Assembly: GCF_001661265.1 (NCBI RefSeq) | Contig: NW_017567017.1 | Coordinates: 210,451 to 274,450 of the forward strand | Length of the DNA: 64,000 nt | Direction: 5' to 3' | From: Saitoella complicata NRRL Y-17804 | Lineage: Eukaryota; Ascomycota; Saitoellomycetes; Saitoellales; Saitoellaceae | Shown: in pieces, positions 33,473 to 44,887 of the stretch | Numbering within the stretch: position 1 is the stretch's first letter | Layout of the letters: every line of letters starts with the position of its first letter | Position numbers and translations under genes: made by a program | Notes under the pieces: generated by a model | The model's input: the letters and a program-made list of their open reading frames with translations, nothing else | Databases searched by the model: none | Told to the model about the DNA's origin: nothing

Positions 33473-35785
33473 ATGGAGGATACCGTTATGGATGATCGGG
33501 TAGCAGTTACCCTTGGTGAGGAGTTTGATGAGTTTGCAAGCGTTGCAGACCGGTTACGTGATCGGGAACCATTGGATCCTAAACGCGGTTTGCTTGTGGA
33601 GTTATGTCGAACGGCTGAGAACATGGCGACGGAGTATGCGAGAAGGGGAGAAACAGACAGATCCGAATTCCATGACTGGGTTTTGGAAGCGCGGACGTGG
33701 AACCTGCTGCGGCTGCTGTGCTTGCTGAGAACGAGGCAAGCAGAAGAGCATCAGCCCCAATCTCAACCGTCGCATGCCTTCTCATCGAATGTACTCCTCA
33801 CGGAGAATCTACATATCGTGAACAAAGAGCTGGCCGAGATTACTCTTCTTCTAAATTGGTCCAGAGATGCCAACCTCGGACTCCCAAATATCGAAACTCG
33901 TGCGGACCACTGGTTGCACACACGCCAGCATATCAAATCCAGGGTGCGCGCATCGTTCGGTACCCCAGCAGAAGACACTTTCGTCAACCAGCTCGACCCG
34001 GATGCACCAGCAAGACAAGGGAAGGAGTTGAAAGAGGAAGACGCCGAATACGAGAAGACGCTATTCCAGGCGTTGTTCGCATGCATCAGAGCGGGAGAAC
34101 TCGAAGTTGCGGTGGAACTAGCGGAGGACACAAAGAACCACTGGTTTGCTGCTGCGGTGCAGGGATGCACGGAGTACCATGACCCTAAGGTGGATGGAAT
34201 TACGCCAGATGACGCAGCGAACGGAACAAAGAGGAAGGCCCTTTGGAGAAGAGCATGTCACGCTGCAGCGGGTAACGAAAAGTTGGACAAGTGGGAACGG
34301 GCCGTGTGGGGTGCCTTGTGTGGTGATCTGACGAGCGTTTTGGATGTGTGCGAGACCTGGGAAGATCAACTGTGGGCTTACTTGAATGCTGTAAGCGAGA
34401 GTGCGGTGGAAGCGAATCTTCGAAATCTGGGTCGGTCTCAGTTGACAGGGGGTCTTGAAATCGAGGATTTGTCGCACATGGGAGTGCAGCATGTATTGGA
34501 GAAGTTGGCGCAGAGTGATCAAATTGAGATCAGAGAAGCAGCGCACAACCCATTCAGGAGGATGCAGGCTGCACTCATCACTGGTCAAGTAGACCTTATC
34601 TTGCAGGAGTTCAATCGGGAGATGGAGGCAGCAAGGGTGCGGAAGGTTTCCGCTGAGGAGGACGCCGAAGTTTCGCTTCCGACAATACTGCGTATGCTCG
34701 TGCACGTCATTATCACTTTACGAAGGATCGGTGTACAAACAGACGAAATTTGGGCAAACAACACCATTGCTCGTTACGTAGAGTTGCTGGCAGCTCACGA
34801 CAAAGGTGACATCCTTCCTCTTTACGTCGCGGAACTCCCCGAGCCCATGCAAATCGAGTCGTATGCCGCATACCTCTGCAAAGTTGAGATGGAAATTGAA
34901 CGAGAGAACCAAAGTGAACTTGCCCGCTATTACCACGTCGGATTCGATGGACCCTTGAAGCGCATGGTACAGCTTGTGTTTGAGCAGAGCGCTGCGGTGG
35001 ATCCAGAATACTCGGTGTTCCCAAGAGAAGCGACAATTGGCCCTGTGAAGGGCTGGCGGGATCCCGTCAAGCATGTTGATGAGAGACAGATTCATGCTCT
35101 TGAATGGATGGCGAAGAGGGAGAACCTGAAAGGAGAACTACTCCGTCAAGGAAATGTTCTGTTCAGGAGGTTTTTGCAGGCGGGGCGTTTGACCGCCGCA
35201 AGGGAATTACATGAGAGAATTTCCGAGCAGAACATTGAACTGAGCGGACACGACGATACTTATGACAGGGATGGTCTTGAGTACGCGTCATATGGTGTTA
35301 TCTGCAATGCATATGAGACTTATGACCAGTGGAAGACGCTCATGGCTAAGAAACCATATCAATCATTAGGCAGGACAGATCCTGTTGGTTTCACGCAGTG
35401 GAAAGCGGAGATCGAGACTCTTACCCAAGCGTTGGCAAATTATGTGCTTTACATGCTCCAGGACAACTGGCTTCACCCAGAGATGTCGTTAGCTTTGCAG
35501 AGCACGGAGGACAGAAAAAGATATAACGAGCTGGTGCGGCTACGAAACTTCTACATCCCTGAAGTCGTCTTCATGTTGCAGGATGTCTACTATCAAACAA
35601 GAGAATTCCTGCCAGAGAGTCTTCCAGCCATGCTCGATCTGTCGTGCCTCATCGCATCTGAAGAGCAACAGTTATACTCGACCTTCGTTTTGAGTGGTAG
35701 GATGGGAGAATATCTGCAACAACTGGTTACTCAGGGGTTCTTGGTAGAGAATACGGCCGGTGCGGGCATCATCACATTAAAGTAG
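33473..35785 (+). CDS. NUP84: Nucleoporin Nup84/Nup107
   Basis: Intronless; 770 residues, close to the usual Nup84/Nup107 size. It is a Y-complex scaffold nucleoporin with an alpha-solenoid (ACE1-type) fold. Characteristic stretches are 'RGETDRSEFHDWVLEARTWN', 'LFQALFACIRAGELEVAVEL', 'WGALCGDLTSVLDVCETWED', 'PLYVAELPEPMQIESYAAYL' and the C-terminal 'MLDLSCLIASEEQQLYSTF'. The stop is only 60 bp from the stop of the convergent peroxiredoxin gene. Confidence 0.9.
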   Translation: MEDTVMDDRVAVTLGEEFDEFASVADRLRDREPLDPKRGLLVELCRTAENMATEYARRGETDRSEFHDWVLEARTWNLLRLLCLLRTRQAEEHQPQSQPSHAFSSNVLLTENLHIVNKELAEITLLLNWSRDANLGLPNIETRADHWLHTRQHIKSRVRASFGTPAEDTFVNQLDPDAPARQGKELKEEDAEYEKTLFQALFACIRAGELEVAVELAEDTKNHWFAAAVQGCTEYHDPKVDGITPDDAANGTKRKALWRRACHAAAGNEKLDKWERAVWGALCGDLTSVLDVCETWEDQLWAYLNAVSESAVEANLRNLGRSQLTGGLEIEDLSHMGVQHVLEKLAQSDQIEIREAAHNPFRRMQAALITGQVDLILQEFNREMEAARVRKVSAEEDAEVSLPTILRMLVHVIITLRRIGVQTDEIWANNTIARYVELLAAHDKGDILPLYVAELPEPMQIESYAAYLCKVEMEIERENQSELARYYHVGFDGPLKRMVQLVFEQSAAVDPEYSVFPREATIGPVKGWRDPVKHVDERQIHALEWMAKRENLKGELLRQGNVLFRRFLQAGRLTAARELHERISEQNIELSGHDDTYDRDGLEYASYGVICNAYETYDQWKTLMAKKPYQSLGRTDPVGFTQWKAEIETLTQALANYVLYMLQDNWLHPEMSLALQSTEDRKRYNELVRLRNFYIPEVVFMLQDVYYQTREFLPESLPAMLDLSCLIASEEQQLYSTFVLSGRMGEYLQQLVTQGFLVENTAGAGIITLK

Positions 35786-35845
35786 GATAATTTTGATAGC
35801 AGGACTGTCCTAAATAAAGAAGACGTCGTCGCTCACACGCTCACT

Positions 35846-36482
35846 TCAAACATATTGCTGCTTTGTTTTCAACCATTTCTCAACATTTGCCGCGTTTTCA
35901 ACTGTAGGAAAAACAGGATACCAGACCTTATGAACTCTTCCGTCCACAATCGCCAAGGTGACTCGTTTCACTAAAGTGTTGTCTTGAAAGTCAAAGGTCG
36001 GCAATTGCAAGCTTTTGATTAATTCAAGGTTCTCGTCCGAAAGCATCTCGTATGGGAGGTGCAACCTCTCTTTGGCTTCACGCTGGTATTCAGTAGGTTG
36101 GGTACTCAACCCGTAGAGATTATGAACACCCAATTTGCGAAGGGACGCGTACAGGTCCCCAAAGGCGCATGCTTGCGGTGAGCCTGCTTTTCGGTAAGCT
36201 CCAGCTTCTACAATGTCCCAGGGCTCTCAACTTACATCCTCTAGCACCTGGGATATCATCCCACTCCTTTGGAATTTCTTCACCTGGAGCGCCAGTCCTC
36301 GGATAGCAAAAGAGGATGGTAAGCCCGGACAAGCTTTCTAAGTCAACCTTGGATCCATTGGTTGCGGGAAGGGTGACATCGGTCGGAATCGTTGTGCCAA
36401 CGAGGTGATCACAGGCCCCATCGTCAACAGGAATTGGGATCCCCTCAGGCGGAGGAGGCGGGTTCAATGGGTTTGAATCCAT
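35846..36482 (-). CDS. Peroxiredoxin (AhpC/TSA family)
   Basis: Two exons (minus): 36482-36236 and 36183-35846, with a 52-nt intron; 194 residues. A thioredoxin-fold peroxidase. Conserved parts are 'TILFCYPRTGAPGEEIPKEW' and the motif 'IPGARGCSPQACAFGDLY', created only after splicing. The intron splits the codon of the first cysteine of this 'CSPQAC' pair, which by family resemblance holds the peroxidatic and resolving cysteines. The proline-rich first 20 residues are unusual for the family, and no targeting sequence is obvious. It is related to bacterial-type peroxiredoxin/redoxin proteins rather than to yeast Tsa1. Confidence 0.82.
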
Positions 36483-36911
36483 GATAACGTATTTTCAGAG
36501 AAAGTTGAAGTATTGTACCAATGCTGTTGACTGCCGAAGTACGAGCCAAGATTGGACCCCGCAGCGGCAAGGACCCAGCGCCGCTAGGTGCCTAGGGCTC
36601 AGGCTACGTACAATAGGGTGAGAAGAAATTTGGGTTCGAGTTCGCACGGTAACTCTTGTAATACTGCCTTTTTGGAGCTCGAGCACGATACATATCTACG
36701 GCCGACAAGCTGTTCTCCGCGGCTGACTGGGTCGACTTGCAATTGCACTGTTCGGTTCGCCGGCGCGTCTCCCCCACTCGTCTCCCCGCAGCCGCGCCCC
36801 ACTCTAGATACCGCACCGTGGATCAGGTATGGGCCCCGCATTACAGAATGGATAAGAATGAGGTGACCTGTTGATTCTAGCGCCTTCATATTCCCACTCC
36901 AGCGCATCAGC
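36483..36911. other. Divergent region peroxiredoxin / nitrilase
   Basis: A 429-bp interval between divergent start codons. It carries a direct GCCGCTAGGTGCCTAGG-like GC-rich stretch near 36580 but no recognisable gene. Confidence 0.4.
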
Positions 36912-37981
36912 ATGACCTCGCCGTCAACAGTTGTCAAGGTCGCCGCAGTGCAGTCGGCTCCTGTCGCATTTGATCTGGATGCGACCCTCGATAAGCTAGA
37001 TCGCTTGACCGCCGAAGCTGCTGGGAAGGGTGCACAGCTTGTCGTCTTTCCAGAAGCTTTTGTCTGTGCCTATCCAAAGCTCTATGACTTCGGCGCTGTT
37101 GTCGGCAATCGGTAAGTGCAGAGGAGGCTTGGCTTCAAAGGCCTAGGCTGATCTGTCTATAGTACACCTGAAGGCCGAAAATGGTTCCGCAAATATATCG
37201 ATTCCAGTGTCACCATCCCGTCGCCCGCGTTTGATAGGCTGTGTGCCGCTGCCGCTACCAACAAGGTCTTTCTCCAGGTGGGGATCATTGAGCGGGACGG
37301 TGGCACGATCTATTGTTGCGCTGTCCTGATTAGTCCCTCGGGTGAATTGGTGTACAAGCATCGCAAGCTCATGCCCACGGGTAGCGAGCGTCTCGTATGG
37401 GGCTTTGGGGATGGTAGTGGATTACACGTTGCCCAGACGGAGCTCGGGAAGATTGGGAGCGTGATTTGCTGGGAGAACTTCATGCCGTCAATGAGAATGG
37501 CCATGTACCAGAGAAATATCGAGATTTATCTCGCACCGACTGCGGTAAGTGCTCCTGATCCATGAGAGTTAGGCAGTCGCTGATACCCTTGAAGGACGGA
37601 AGAGAGACCTGGCCTCCCTTGATCCAGACCATCGCTCAAGAAGGTCGTTGTTTTACTATCTCCGTCAACCAGTTCTCGACTCGCAAAGACTACCCTGAAG
37701 ATTATCCACCGTTTGCTGGCAAAGACGACATCAGTCCAGACTACGTCGTTTCCGCCGGAGGCTCATGCATTGTCAGTCCCCTCGGGCAGTTCGTGGCGGG
37801 ACCGTGCTGGAACAAAGAGGAGACGCTATATGCAGACTTGGAGATGGACCAGATTAGTGAGGGAAAGATGGACTTCGATGTCGTCGGGCATTACTCTCGA
37901 CCTGACATTTTCCAGTTGAAGGTGGATACGAGCGAAAGGTCCGCGGTGTCTTCGGTGATAAAGACTCTCGATAGATTGTGA
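36912..37981 (+). CDS. Nitrilase (carbon-nitrogen hydrolase)
   Basis: Three exons: 36912-37111, 37163-37544 and 37595-37981, with introns of 51 and 50 nt; 322 residues. Aliphatic or aryl nitrilases release ammonia and a carboxylate from nitriles. The Glu-Lys-Cys triad is visible in 'LVVFPEAFVCAYP' (Glu), 'KHRKLMPTGSERLVWG' (Lys) and 'VICWENFMPSMRMAMY' (Cys). 'CWENxMP' is typical of true nitrilases rather than amidases. The substrate cannot be told from sequence. It begins a stretch of accessory nitrogen-related genes. Confidence 0.9.
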
Positions 37982-38219
37982 GAAGTAAGTGCAGTTGTAG
38001 TTGTAATGAAATGACAGTTATCTAAGCGCTCTTGTCTCTACTACCTTCCAACCTCACCCGCAGCCGTGTTGATATGTATATCGGGTTTTAGAAGCAAGAG
38101 CAATCGCCGTGGCCTCCACTTCAGACCTACAGATAGAATGAAGAGAGCATAGGCTTTGTACCGACTTCCGTTCATAGGGCCTTTCGTCTGTCCTTTCGAA
38201 GTCGATCTTCTGCGAGTCT

Positions 38220-39167
38220 ATGACGTCGATATCGGTATTTAAGGTTATCCATAACGACGAACTTGTCTTCTCGCAGAACTGGCTTCGGGAACGACTCACC
38301 AAGCTCATGATCAAGAAGGCTATCAATCAAGTGTTGAAGCCCCATTTAGCTGCAATGTCTGCTGGAGGTGCTGCTGCCGGCTGTGCGTCTTATTCATGGG
38401 CTGCCGTACCCTTCACAACCTTCCCTGCGCAATGGCCTTACACGGAGACGGATATGCGTCGTATGGACCCTTCGCCGGTGAGCTCCGTGTTGTTGAGCCT
38501 TATTATTCTGTGTTGAAAAGCTCTTCAGGACTCCAACTTCTACTCTTCTCCCCGTTTCGTGACACACATCGATGATCGCGCCATCGGCGTACTCGAGAGG
38601 TATTACGCCAGCGTCCACTCCGAGGGCATGCGCATCCTGGACATCTGCTCGAGTTGGGTCTCACATGTTCCCTCGTATGAGAGTCTTGAGCTACACGGTC
38701 TGGGTATGAACGAGACTGAGCTCAAGGGGAATCCCGCTCTGCAAGGGCGGTATAAGGTCATTGATCTCAACGTTCGTCCAGCTGGGTGGAAAAGCGAGTA
38801 TGGCGGCACACAATTTGATTCAATCATTTGCACTGTATCGATTGATTATCTTGAGAAGCCACGTGAGGTACTCAGCGAAGTTGCAGGTTGCCTCAAACCG
38901 GGCGGCTATGTTCATCTGGCAATCTCCAATCGCTGCTTTCCTACAAAGGTAGTCGGAAGGTGGCTGCGTATTTCGGAGGAAGAGAGGCTGGAGATGATAG
39001 CGAACTATTTCCATTTTGCGCGATCGCCCTTCGGCCATGACACAGATCAGCGACCGCAGTCGAACTTTGAACCGGGCCAGCTGTACGTTGCTATTGAGAA
39101 GATCACACTCAGTGATGGGCAGGGATGGACTGATCCATTGTGGATTGTCAGAGCAAAGAGACGATAG
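38220..39167 (+). CDS. Putative class I SAM-dependent methyltransferase
   Basis: Two exons, 38220-38477 and 38529-39167, with a 51-nt intron; 298 residues. After a ~85-residue lead containing 'PAQWPYTETDMRRMDPSP', a Methyltransf_11-like domain follows: 'MRILDICSSWVSHVP' (motif I, atypical because the usual glycine-rich loop is replaced by CSSWVSH), 'FDSIICTVSIDYLEKPREVL' (motif post-II) and 'LKPGGYVHLAISNRCFPTK' (motif III region). Similar uncharacterised proteins occur widely in eukaryotes and cyanobacteria. The substrate is unknown. The N-terminus is not a clear targeting sequence. Confidence 0.75.
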
Positions 39168-39253
39168 ATATAGTAATGTAGTACGCGCGCCACGGAATAA
39201 TGTTATCTGACTGACCTGACCCGAACAGAAACGCTCCAGAATATGTCTCCAGA

Positions 39254-41351
39254 TTAATCCCATTTGATCTCCGCAGAGCCGACACACTTCCCTTTGAAAT
39301 ACCTCTCCGCCTTCAACTCTACACCATCAATGGTAAGCCGGATGTCATAGTTGACTTCGTAGTACGGCTGCCCGTTGGTCGCAATAAGGCGCTTGAACTC
39401 GCTAAAAGGAAGTCCTGTGAAATCACTCGACAGCACACATAGTTGCCTCACGCCTGGAAGCAGTTCGGATGGGTTTTCTTGGGAATACAAGAACTCGGGA
39501 CACTTGTCTGAGTCAATTGCATATATTGCCGTCTTGAACACAGGGAAGTTCCGTGCCGTAACATGACGGAAGAAAGGGTACGTCACGGTAGCCCGCTCGG
39601 TCACTTCTGTGTTTTTGGCCACCAAAACCTTGCAAATTCCACGACACACCGCGTCACCATTGGCGCCGTCCAGGGAAAATACTTTAGGGTGTTGGCTTGG
39701 GTCGAAGGTCTTGTGAACTTCCATGACATAATGGCAACGGGTACGCCTAGCTTCCACTCGAGCACCTTCGTGGTAGGAGGGGTCACGACGAGCTACCAAG
39801 TCCAATGCAGCACCGTGAACGACAGCAAGTTCACGCCCGGGACTTGACCGGATGAGCGAACTCCATTGGGGACCAGTGTGTTCCTTAATGTAATCGAGAA
39901 GGTATGGTGAGAGTGCGAAACCTCCAACGAATATGATTGCTTCGAGGGGCACGCGCGCTGTCCTGATTCGAGCAAGTTGAGCACGGATAAGGTCAAGGAT
40001 ATCTTCCATTGTGCGTGTAAAGATGGTTGTCATCTCGTCACTAAGGAGTTGTTAGAATTGATGCTCGTCTCGTCAGAACAGTCAACTTACTTTGAGAACG
40101 TCATATGGTTATTCTCGAAGCCAATTTCAGGATAATCATGCGAGACGAGACCGCAGTAGATATCGTGAGCATGCTCATGTCCATTCCAGCCAAAGTTTCG
40201 CTTCACTTGTTCTTCGAAACGCAAGAGGCACGTTGTTCGTATTGCTGCTTTGTCGGCTGTTACTCGCTGGGAACCAGGCCGCATTCGAGAAAGCCTCCCC
40301 TCAAGAAGAGTTTTGAAGTCGCGATCCAGTTGAGAGCTACCACAAATCCCACCTGTAGGCACCGTGCACTCTTTCAGTACGAACGGATCCGACTTAGTCA
40401 CTTGGTAAGCGACGAGATCAACTGTACCGCCGCCGGCATCGACCACAAGTAGACCGTTTCCAGGCCGAATCTCTTTCGTCAATCCATCGGTACGTGCGCA
40501 GTATTTGGCGGCTGCCTCTGGTTCACTCATCAAGATAACGTTAGGAATTTCATTGGGCTGGACGAACCGGGCAGCCGCAAAAGCCTCCTTGGTCTTCGCA
40601 CGAGCAGAATCTGACCAACTTGCTGGATGAGTGAGTATGTAGTGAAAGTCGTGCTGTGCAGCTGTCCACCCAATGTTTTCGAAGGCATGAAATAACACTT
40701 GACGGATCTTACTCAAGTAGTCGGCGCAGACATCAACCGCCGTTAAACCAGGAGGAAGGGGAAAGTCGTCAAGGTCGGCAATCTCGCGACTTGCAACTGG
40801 GTCAAGGTGGAGCTTAAACCACTTGCACTCCACAGATCCTGGAACCGAAGCAACTAAGCCTCTTTTCACCGCCAACGTCTGTGATCCCCATGCACAGACA
40901 TTATTCAGCGAGTCGTAATGCAATACCGTGGGTACCTTCAGAGGACGTCAATGCCGTAACATTTTGAATGACTTGCGTGCTTACCTTTTGCTCTACTGAG
41001 CTATCATCGCCAGGCCAACGAGTGATTGTAAGCGGTTGCAGATTCTCGGGATTTGCAGGAGATCTACGCCAAGCGGCGACTCCGGAGTAGGTGGTTCCCT
41101 ATTCGTCCGCTTGTTAGTGATCAAGAAGTATGGGACGCAATGGAATGACGTACAAGATCAATTGCAACAAAAACTTCTGGTCGCGAGTGTGCCTTCGGCT
41201 TGTGCACTTCTGCGATAGATTCGCGGAACGAGCCCTTCGAGCTGCCTGATTTCGGCGAAAGATCAGACGTTGGACTTCGAAGTTTCGAAGCCTTTTCAGT
41301 CTTGATCGTGGACTTCGGCGACGACTTTGACTTCTTACAACCGAAACACAT
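39254..41351 (-). CDS. HSPA12-like Hsp70 ATPase-domain protein
   Basis: Four exons (minus): 41351-41154, 41098-40985, 40935-40091 and 40040-39254, with introns of 49-55 nt; 647 residues. An actin/Hsp70-type ATPase: phosphate-1 'FVAIDLGTTYSGVAAW' (rebuilt across splice 1), 'ILTHPASWSDSARAKTKEAF', 'LLVVDAGGGTVDLVAYQV' (phosphate 2) and 'IIFVGGFALSPYLLDYI' (adenosine site). The canonical Hsp70 peptide-binding domain and EEVD end are absent, replaced by a ~200-residue tail as in HSPA12 relatives, which are expanded in filamentous fungi. The Lys/Ser-rich N-terminus begins 'MCFGCKKSK', whose cysteines could be lipid-modified. The client is unknown. Confidence 0.85.
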
Positions 41352-41914
41352 CTTGGTTTTATCACTGATAATCGTCGCAAGGACCTCAGGGAACGAGTGT
41401 GCTTTTTATACCACGATAGGCGACAGGCCATATGGAGGCTGCGCATTCAAAGGATCCTGCCGCTTTCATTATGGTGCGTTCCAAGATTCTTCCTATACGA
41501 GGATCGGCCGTTGGGTTGACGGTTTTCTCCCGCGCACTCTCGAGGTCTTGAAGTCGGTCCGGGGTTCGGGATCCTGTACGTCTTGAACCTCACAAAAACA
41601 ACGACCCTCTATTTTTGGACCATGGTCGCGGTCCGGATGCGAATAAGAGAGAAGGGAAGCTTTCCGCAAAGGGGAATAAGCCGTGCGCGGTATGCGAAGG
41701 CTTCGATCAGAGTGCTATTCTTAAAGGACGGCTTTGCACTTCCGGCGGATCATTGCCGCAAATCCCCCCCTCAGGCAGCCATAATCGCCCACGGTAGCGG
41801 AGCGTAATACTCCGTTTAAGTAGAAACTGCTCAGATTGTGGACCATATAATGGCCCTCTGTCCCCCCATTCGCTCATCCACTTCTGCGGCCGCAGGTGAT
41901 CTTGACAAACTATC
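41352..41914. other. Intergenic region before the S/T-rich membrane protein
   Basis: A 563-bp divergent interval. An upstream exon with a signal peptide for the membrane-protein gene might hide here, but I could not find a convincing one. Confidence 0.35.
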
Positions 41915-43632
41915 ATGTCGGTCGCAACATCTGTGTACAGCTTCTCCACCGCAGGTACCTATAGCATTACCGTGTTTGACTGGCAAACTCGCGGGACTGC
42001 AGTTAGGTTTTTCACCGCTTTGACTACTGTGACGGTGTACGAACCGAATACTACAACGTATGTCACCACGGCACCCGAAGCAGCCGTCAGCAGCACCGAT
42101 AGTCCATCAGCGACAATTGACCCCACGGCGAGTGTTACGGACACGACTTCGTTGGTGCAAACTCCCGCTCCCACCGCCAGTACCTCACCCAGCGACTCGG
42201 TTTCAGTTGAGAGTTCTCCGTTCACTACCAGTGTTCCTTCTAGTACGGCGACAGACGATTTGTCATCCAGGACATCGTTCGAAGTTACCGAAGCGGCTAC
42301 CTCGTCCCCGGGAGCCTCATCTACGTCTCTGCCGCCGTCCTTCAAAGACCTTCTCCGATCAGCCAACCTCCAGGCATTGCCTACCAACCAGTGCTATGAT
42401 GATACCGGAGAGCTTGTTGCTGGGAAACCTTTGGGAAACGGTAATGTCACCGAACCTCCTCGGCTGCGTGTGTTTATCATGCTAACTCTGGGCTTGTAGG
42501 CTCGTGCAAGAATGGTTCGGACGCTTCCATGGTCGCTGGTGCTGCCGTAGGCTGCTTGTTTGGTGGTCTGCTTCTGGGTCTTCTTGCGTTCTTCCTTCTC
42601 ACCAAATATCGCCGACGTCGAGTCTCGAATGCCTCACAATCTACAAAATTTGGCCCCGTGGACGACAAGGATGTCATGTACGAAGTAGTGCCGATTTCAC
42701 CACACAATGCAGTTGGGCGCTCCGTGTCCGATTCTAGTCTGGGAGCGGATACGGACAAAACGGCGGCTGTTATTAACTCAAACGCTACGAAGTTCGCTGC
42801 TCTTGCGTCTCCAGCTGTGTTATGCAAAGTCAAAGAACCTGAGCAGTTCATCTGGCAAGAAATCGTCGTGCACAGTGACTCGTACTATGTTTCAGAGTTC
42901 AAAAGTCTGCGCGACAAGGTGCACTCATTGGCGCGCTCGCTTCATGGACGGTTCAAGAGAGAGAGTGTCAGTGATCTGGTGCCAGTTTGCAAAGACATTC
43001 TACCTGAGGATATCACCTCATCATCATTGGTCGATAAAGGCCCAGAGTATTACACTGTTGTCGTCACCGCCTTACTCGCCGGTGCTCTATCAACTTTGGT
43101 ATTCGAGCCATTTCACCCTGAGATAGTCCTTGAGCAGGGCCGCGTCTTTGAGCAAGTGTACAGGAATATTGAGCTTACTCATGGCTGTGATGCAGCTAGC
43201 ACCTGGCGCCGTCAGACCCTTCCTGCTCTTCTTCAGGGAACCCAGGACGCCGATGTCTCTGCCACCCTTTTGTCTAAGGTTTCGAGAATCAGGGAAGCTG
43301 TCCTGCACTTCTTTGTGCCTGTGAATACGGGAACGTTCCATGAAGAGTTCGACGACATCTTTGAGCATGCGGCGCGCTTGAAGGTGGAGACTCTAGCCGA
43401 AGCGAGAACTTTCCGTTATGACTTTGTGAAAGGCGGCGGTCCTTTTGATCGTGAACATCAGATGGACAGGCGATTTAGAGGGAGTGAGCACATGGAATGT
43501 CATTCGTCCGTCGTGATGCATGACGTTGACATGGTTTTTCTGTACCAGTTCCCCTTGGTGACTGTTGTTACCGACCAAGGAGTAAAGGTGTTGCTGCGGG
43601 CGGAGGTTTGCTTGTTGAGTGAGTTCCGTTGA
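41915..43632 (+). CDS. S/T-rich single-pass membrane protein
   Basis: Two exons, 41915-42440 and 42500-43632, with a 59-nt intron; 552 residues. The N-terminal ~170 residues are Ser/Thr/Pro/Val-rich, suited to O-glycosylation, and end with a small conserved-looking patch ('SANLQALPTNQCYDDTGEL'). A transmembrane helix follows ('VAGAAVGCLFGGLLLGLLAF', 'FLLTK') with a basic stop-transfer 'KYRRRR'. About 330 cytosolic residues follow without a domain I recognise. The layout resembles wall-stress sensors (Mid2/Wsc style), but no WSC domain is present. No signal peptide is seen at the first ATG, so the true 5' end may be missing. Confidence 0.6.
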
Positions 43633-43886
43633 GGGACAGTATGACGTTTGTCTGCCTACATATGGTTACATTTTTTGCTATACAAACTCGATTTCGTGTG
43701 TGATGTTTTCTACGAAGTTCATGTGGGAACTTTCCCAAGGTGTGTCCTCCGGCCTTGCAGCACTCACGGCAACCGGCCGAAATCATCGGCCCGCTGCCAT
43801 TGAGAACAACCCGCGGCGGTATCATTCCTGTTCACAATCGTTCAACATCTATGACAAATTGTCTACAAACTTTGCTCTCAGCGACA

Positions 43887-44816
43887 ATGCCCTCTTTCAT
43901 GGCGTCCTTGCCAATGCGCTTCAAGTCGAACATCCTTTTGTTCATCATACTCTTCCTTGGGCTCGTCTGTAAGTTTCACCCATCTCGTCCCTGGGTTGAA
44001 CACCAGCCGGTACGAGACTTTCTTTGATACATTCTTCCAGTTCATCTCATTACTATTCTTGACCTGGTCTTCGTCCAGAGACGCCCCAAAGACGTCCTTG
44101 ATCACAGTAAATGGAGCGACAAGGCCTTCAGTAGGTTATGGAATGCTATAGGTGCCTTCTGCCATGTCTACCCTCCCATACGAAAGTGCTAACAGGAAAT
44201 CAAAGGTGGCCAGATCGCCGAGGACGAGACTGACGACATAAAGAAGCTGACTTCGGAGGTCTCGGGTGTTGTACTTGATCTTGGTCCTGGCACCGGCCTC
44301 ATGCTTCGTCATCTCAATGCATCACAATGTGCTCGGGTTATTGGTATAGAGCCGAATCCTGACTTCCATCAGGAATTGCTCGCCAATGCCAAACGGGCCG
44401 GCCTAATGGATAAGTACACCCTGATCCCTACGGGCGTGGAGAACCTCGCAGCTTTGCAGGAAGCAGGACTAGGCGAGGGTAGCATAGACTGCATCATCAC
44501 CATCAAAGTCCTGTGCACGGTTCCACAACAGCGGGCTGTCATCGCACATCTGTATAGGCTTTTAAAGCCTGGTGGACTGTGGCTCTTATACGAACATGTC
44601 GAAAGCCAAGATAGTTTCGCGAGGAAACTACAACGCGCACTTGACCAGACGTGGAGTAAACTGCTAGGAGGGTGCCACATCACTAGGAACACTGTCAAAG
44701 AGCTCGGTCTGGCTGGAGCATGGGAATCCTTTGTGGTCGAAGACGCTCAGGGAATGACCGGGTACGAAGCTCTAGCTTTTGTGAAAGGGAGATTGATCAA
44801 GGCACAGGCAACGTAA
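43887..44816 (+). CDS. TMT1/METTL7-like membrane-anchored methyltransferase
   Basis: Three exons: 43887-43968, 44041-44151 and 44206-44816, with introns of 72 and 54 nt; 267 residues. A short hydrophobic N-terminal anchor ('NILLFIILFLGLV') precedes a class I SAM domain: 'VVLDLGPGTGLMLRHL' (motif I), 'ARVIGIEPNPDFHQEL', 'IDCIITIKVLCTVPQ', 'LYRLLKPGGLWLLYEHVES'. The anchor and 'LGPGTG' core resemble METTL7/TMT1, which S-methylate small thiols in animals; thiol specificity here is inference. An alternative in-frame ATG lies at 43851. The second intron's acceptor is the AAAG 14 bases after its GCTAAC branch. It converges on the hydantoinase gene with 71 bp between stops. Confidence 0.75.
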
Positions 44817-44887
44817 GCGGTGCAGAGGATTGAGAGATTCGATGAAACATGATAATAGTCTCCTGTCACAATATTGAATACTAATAA

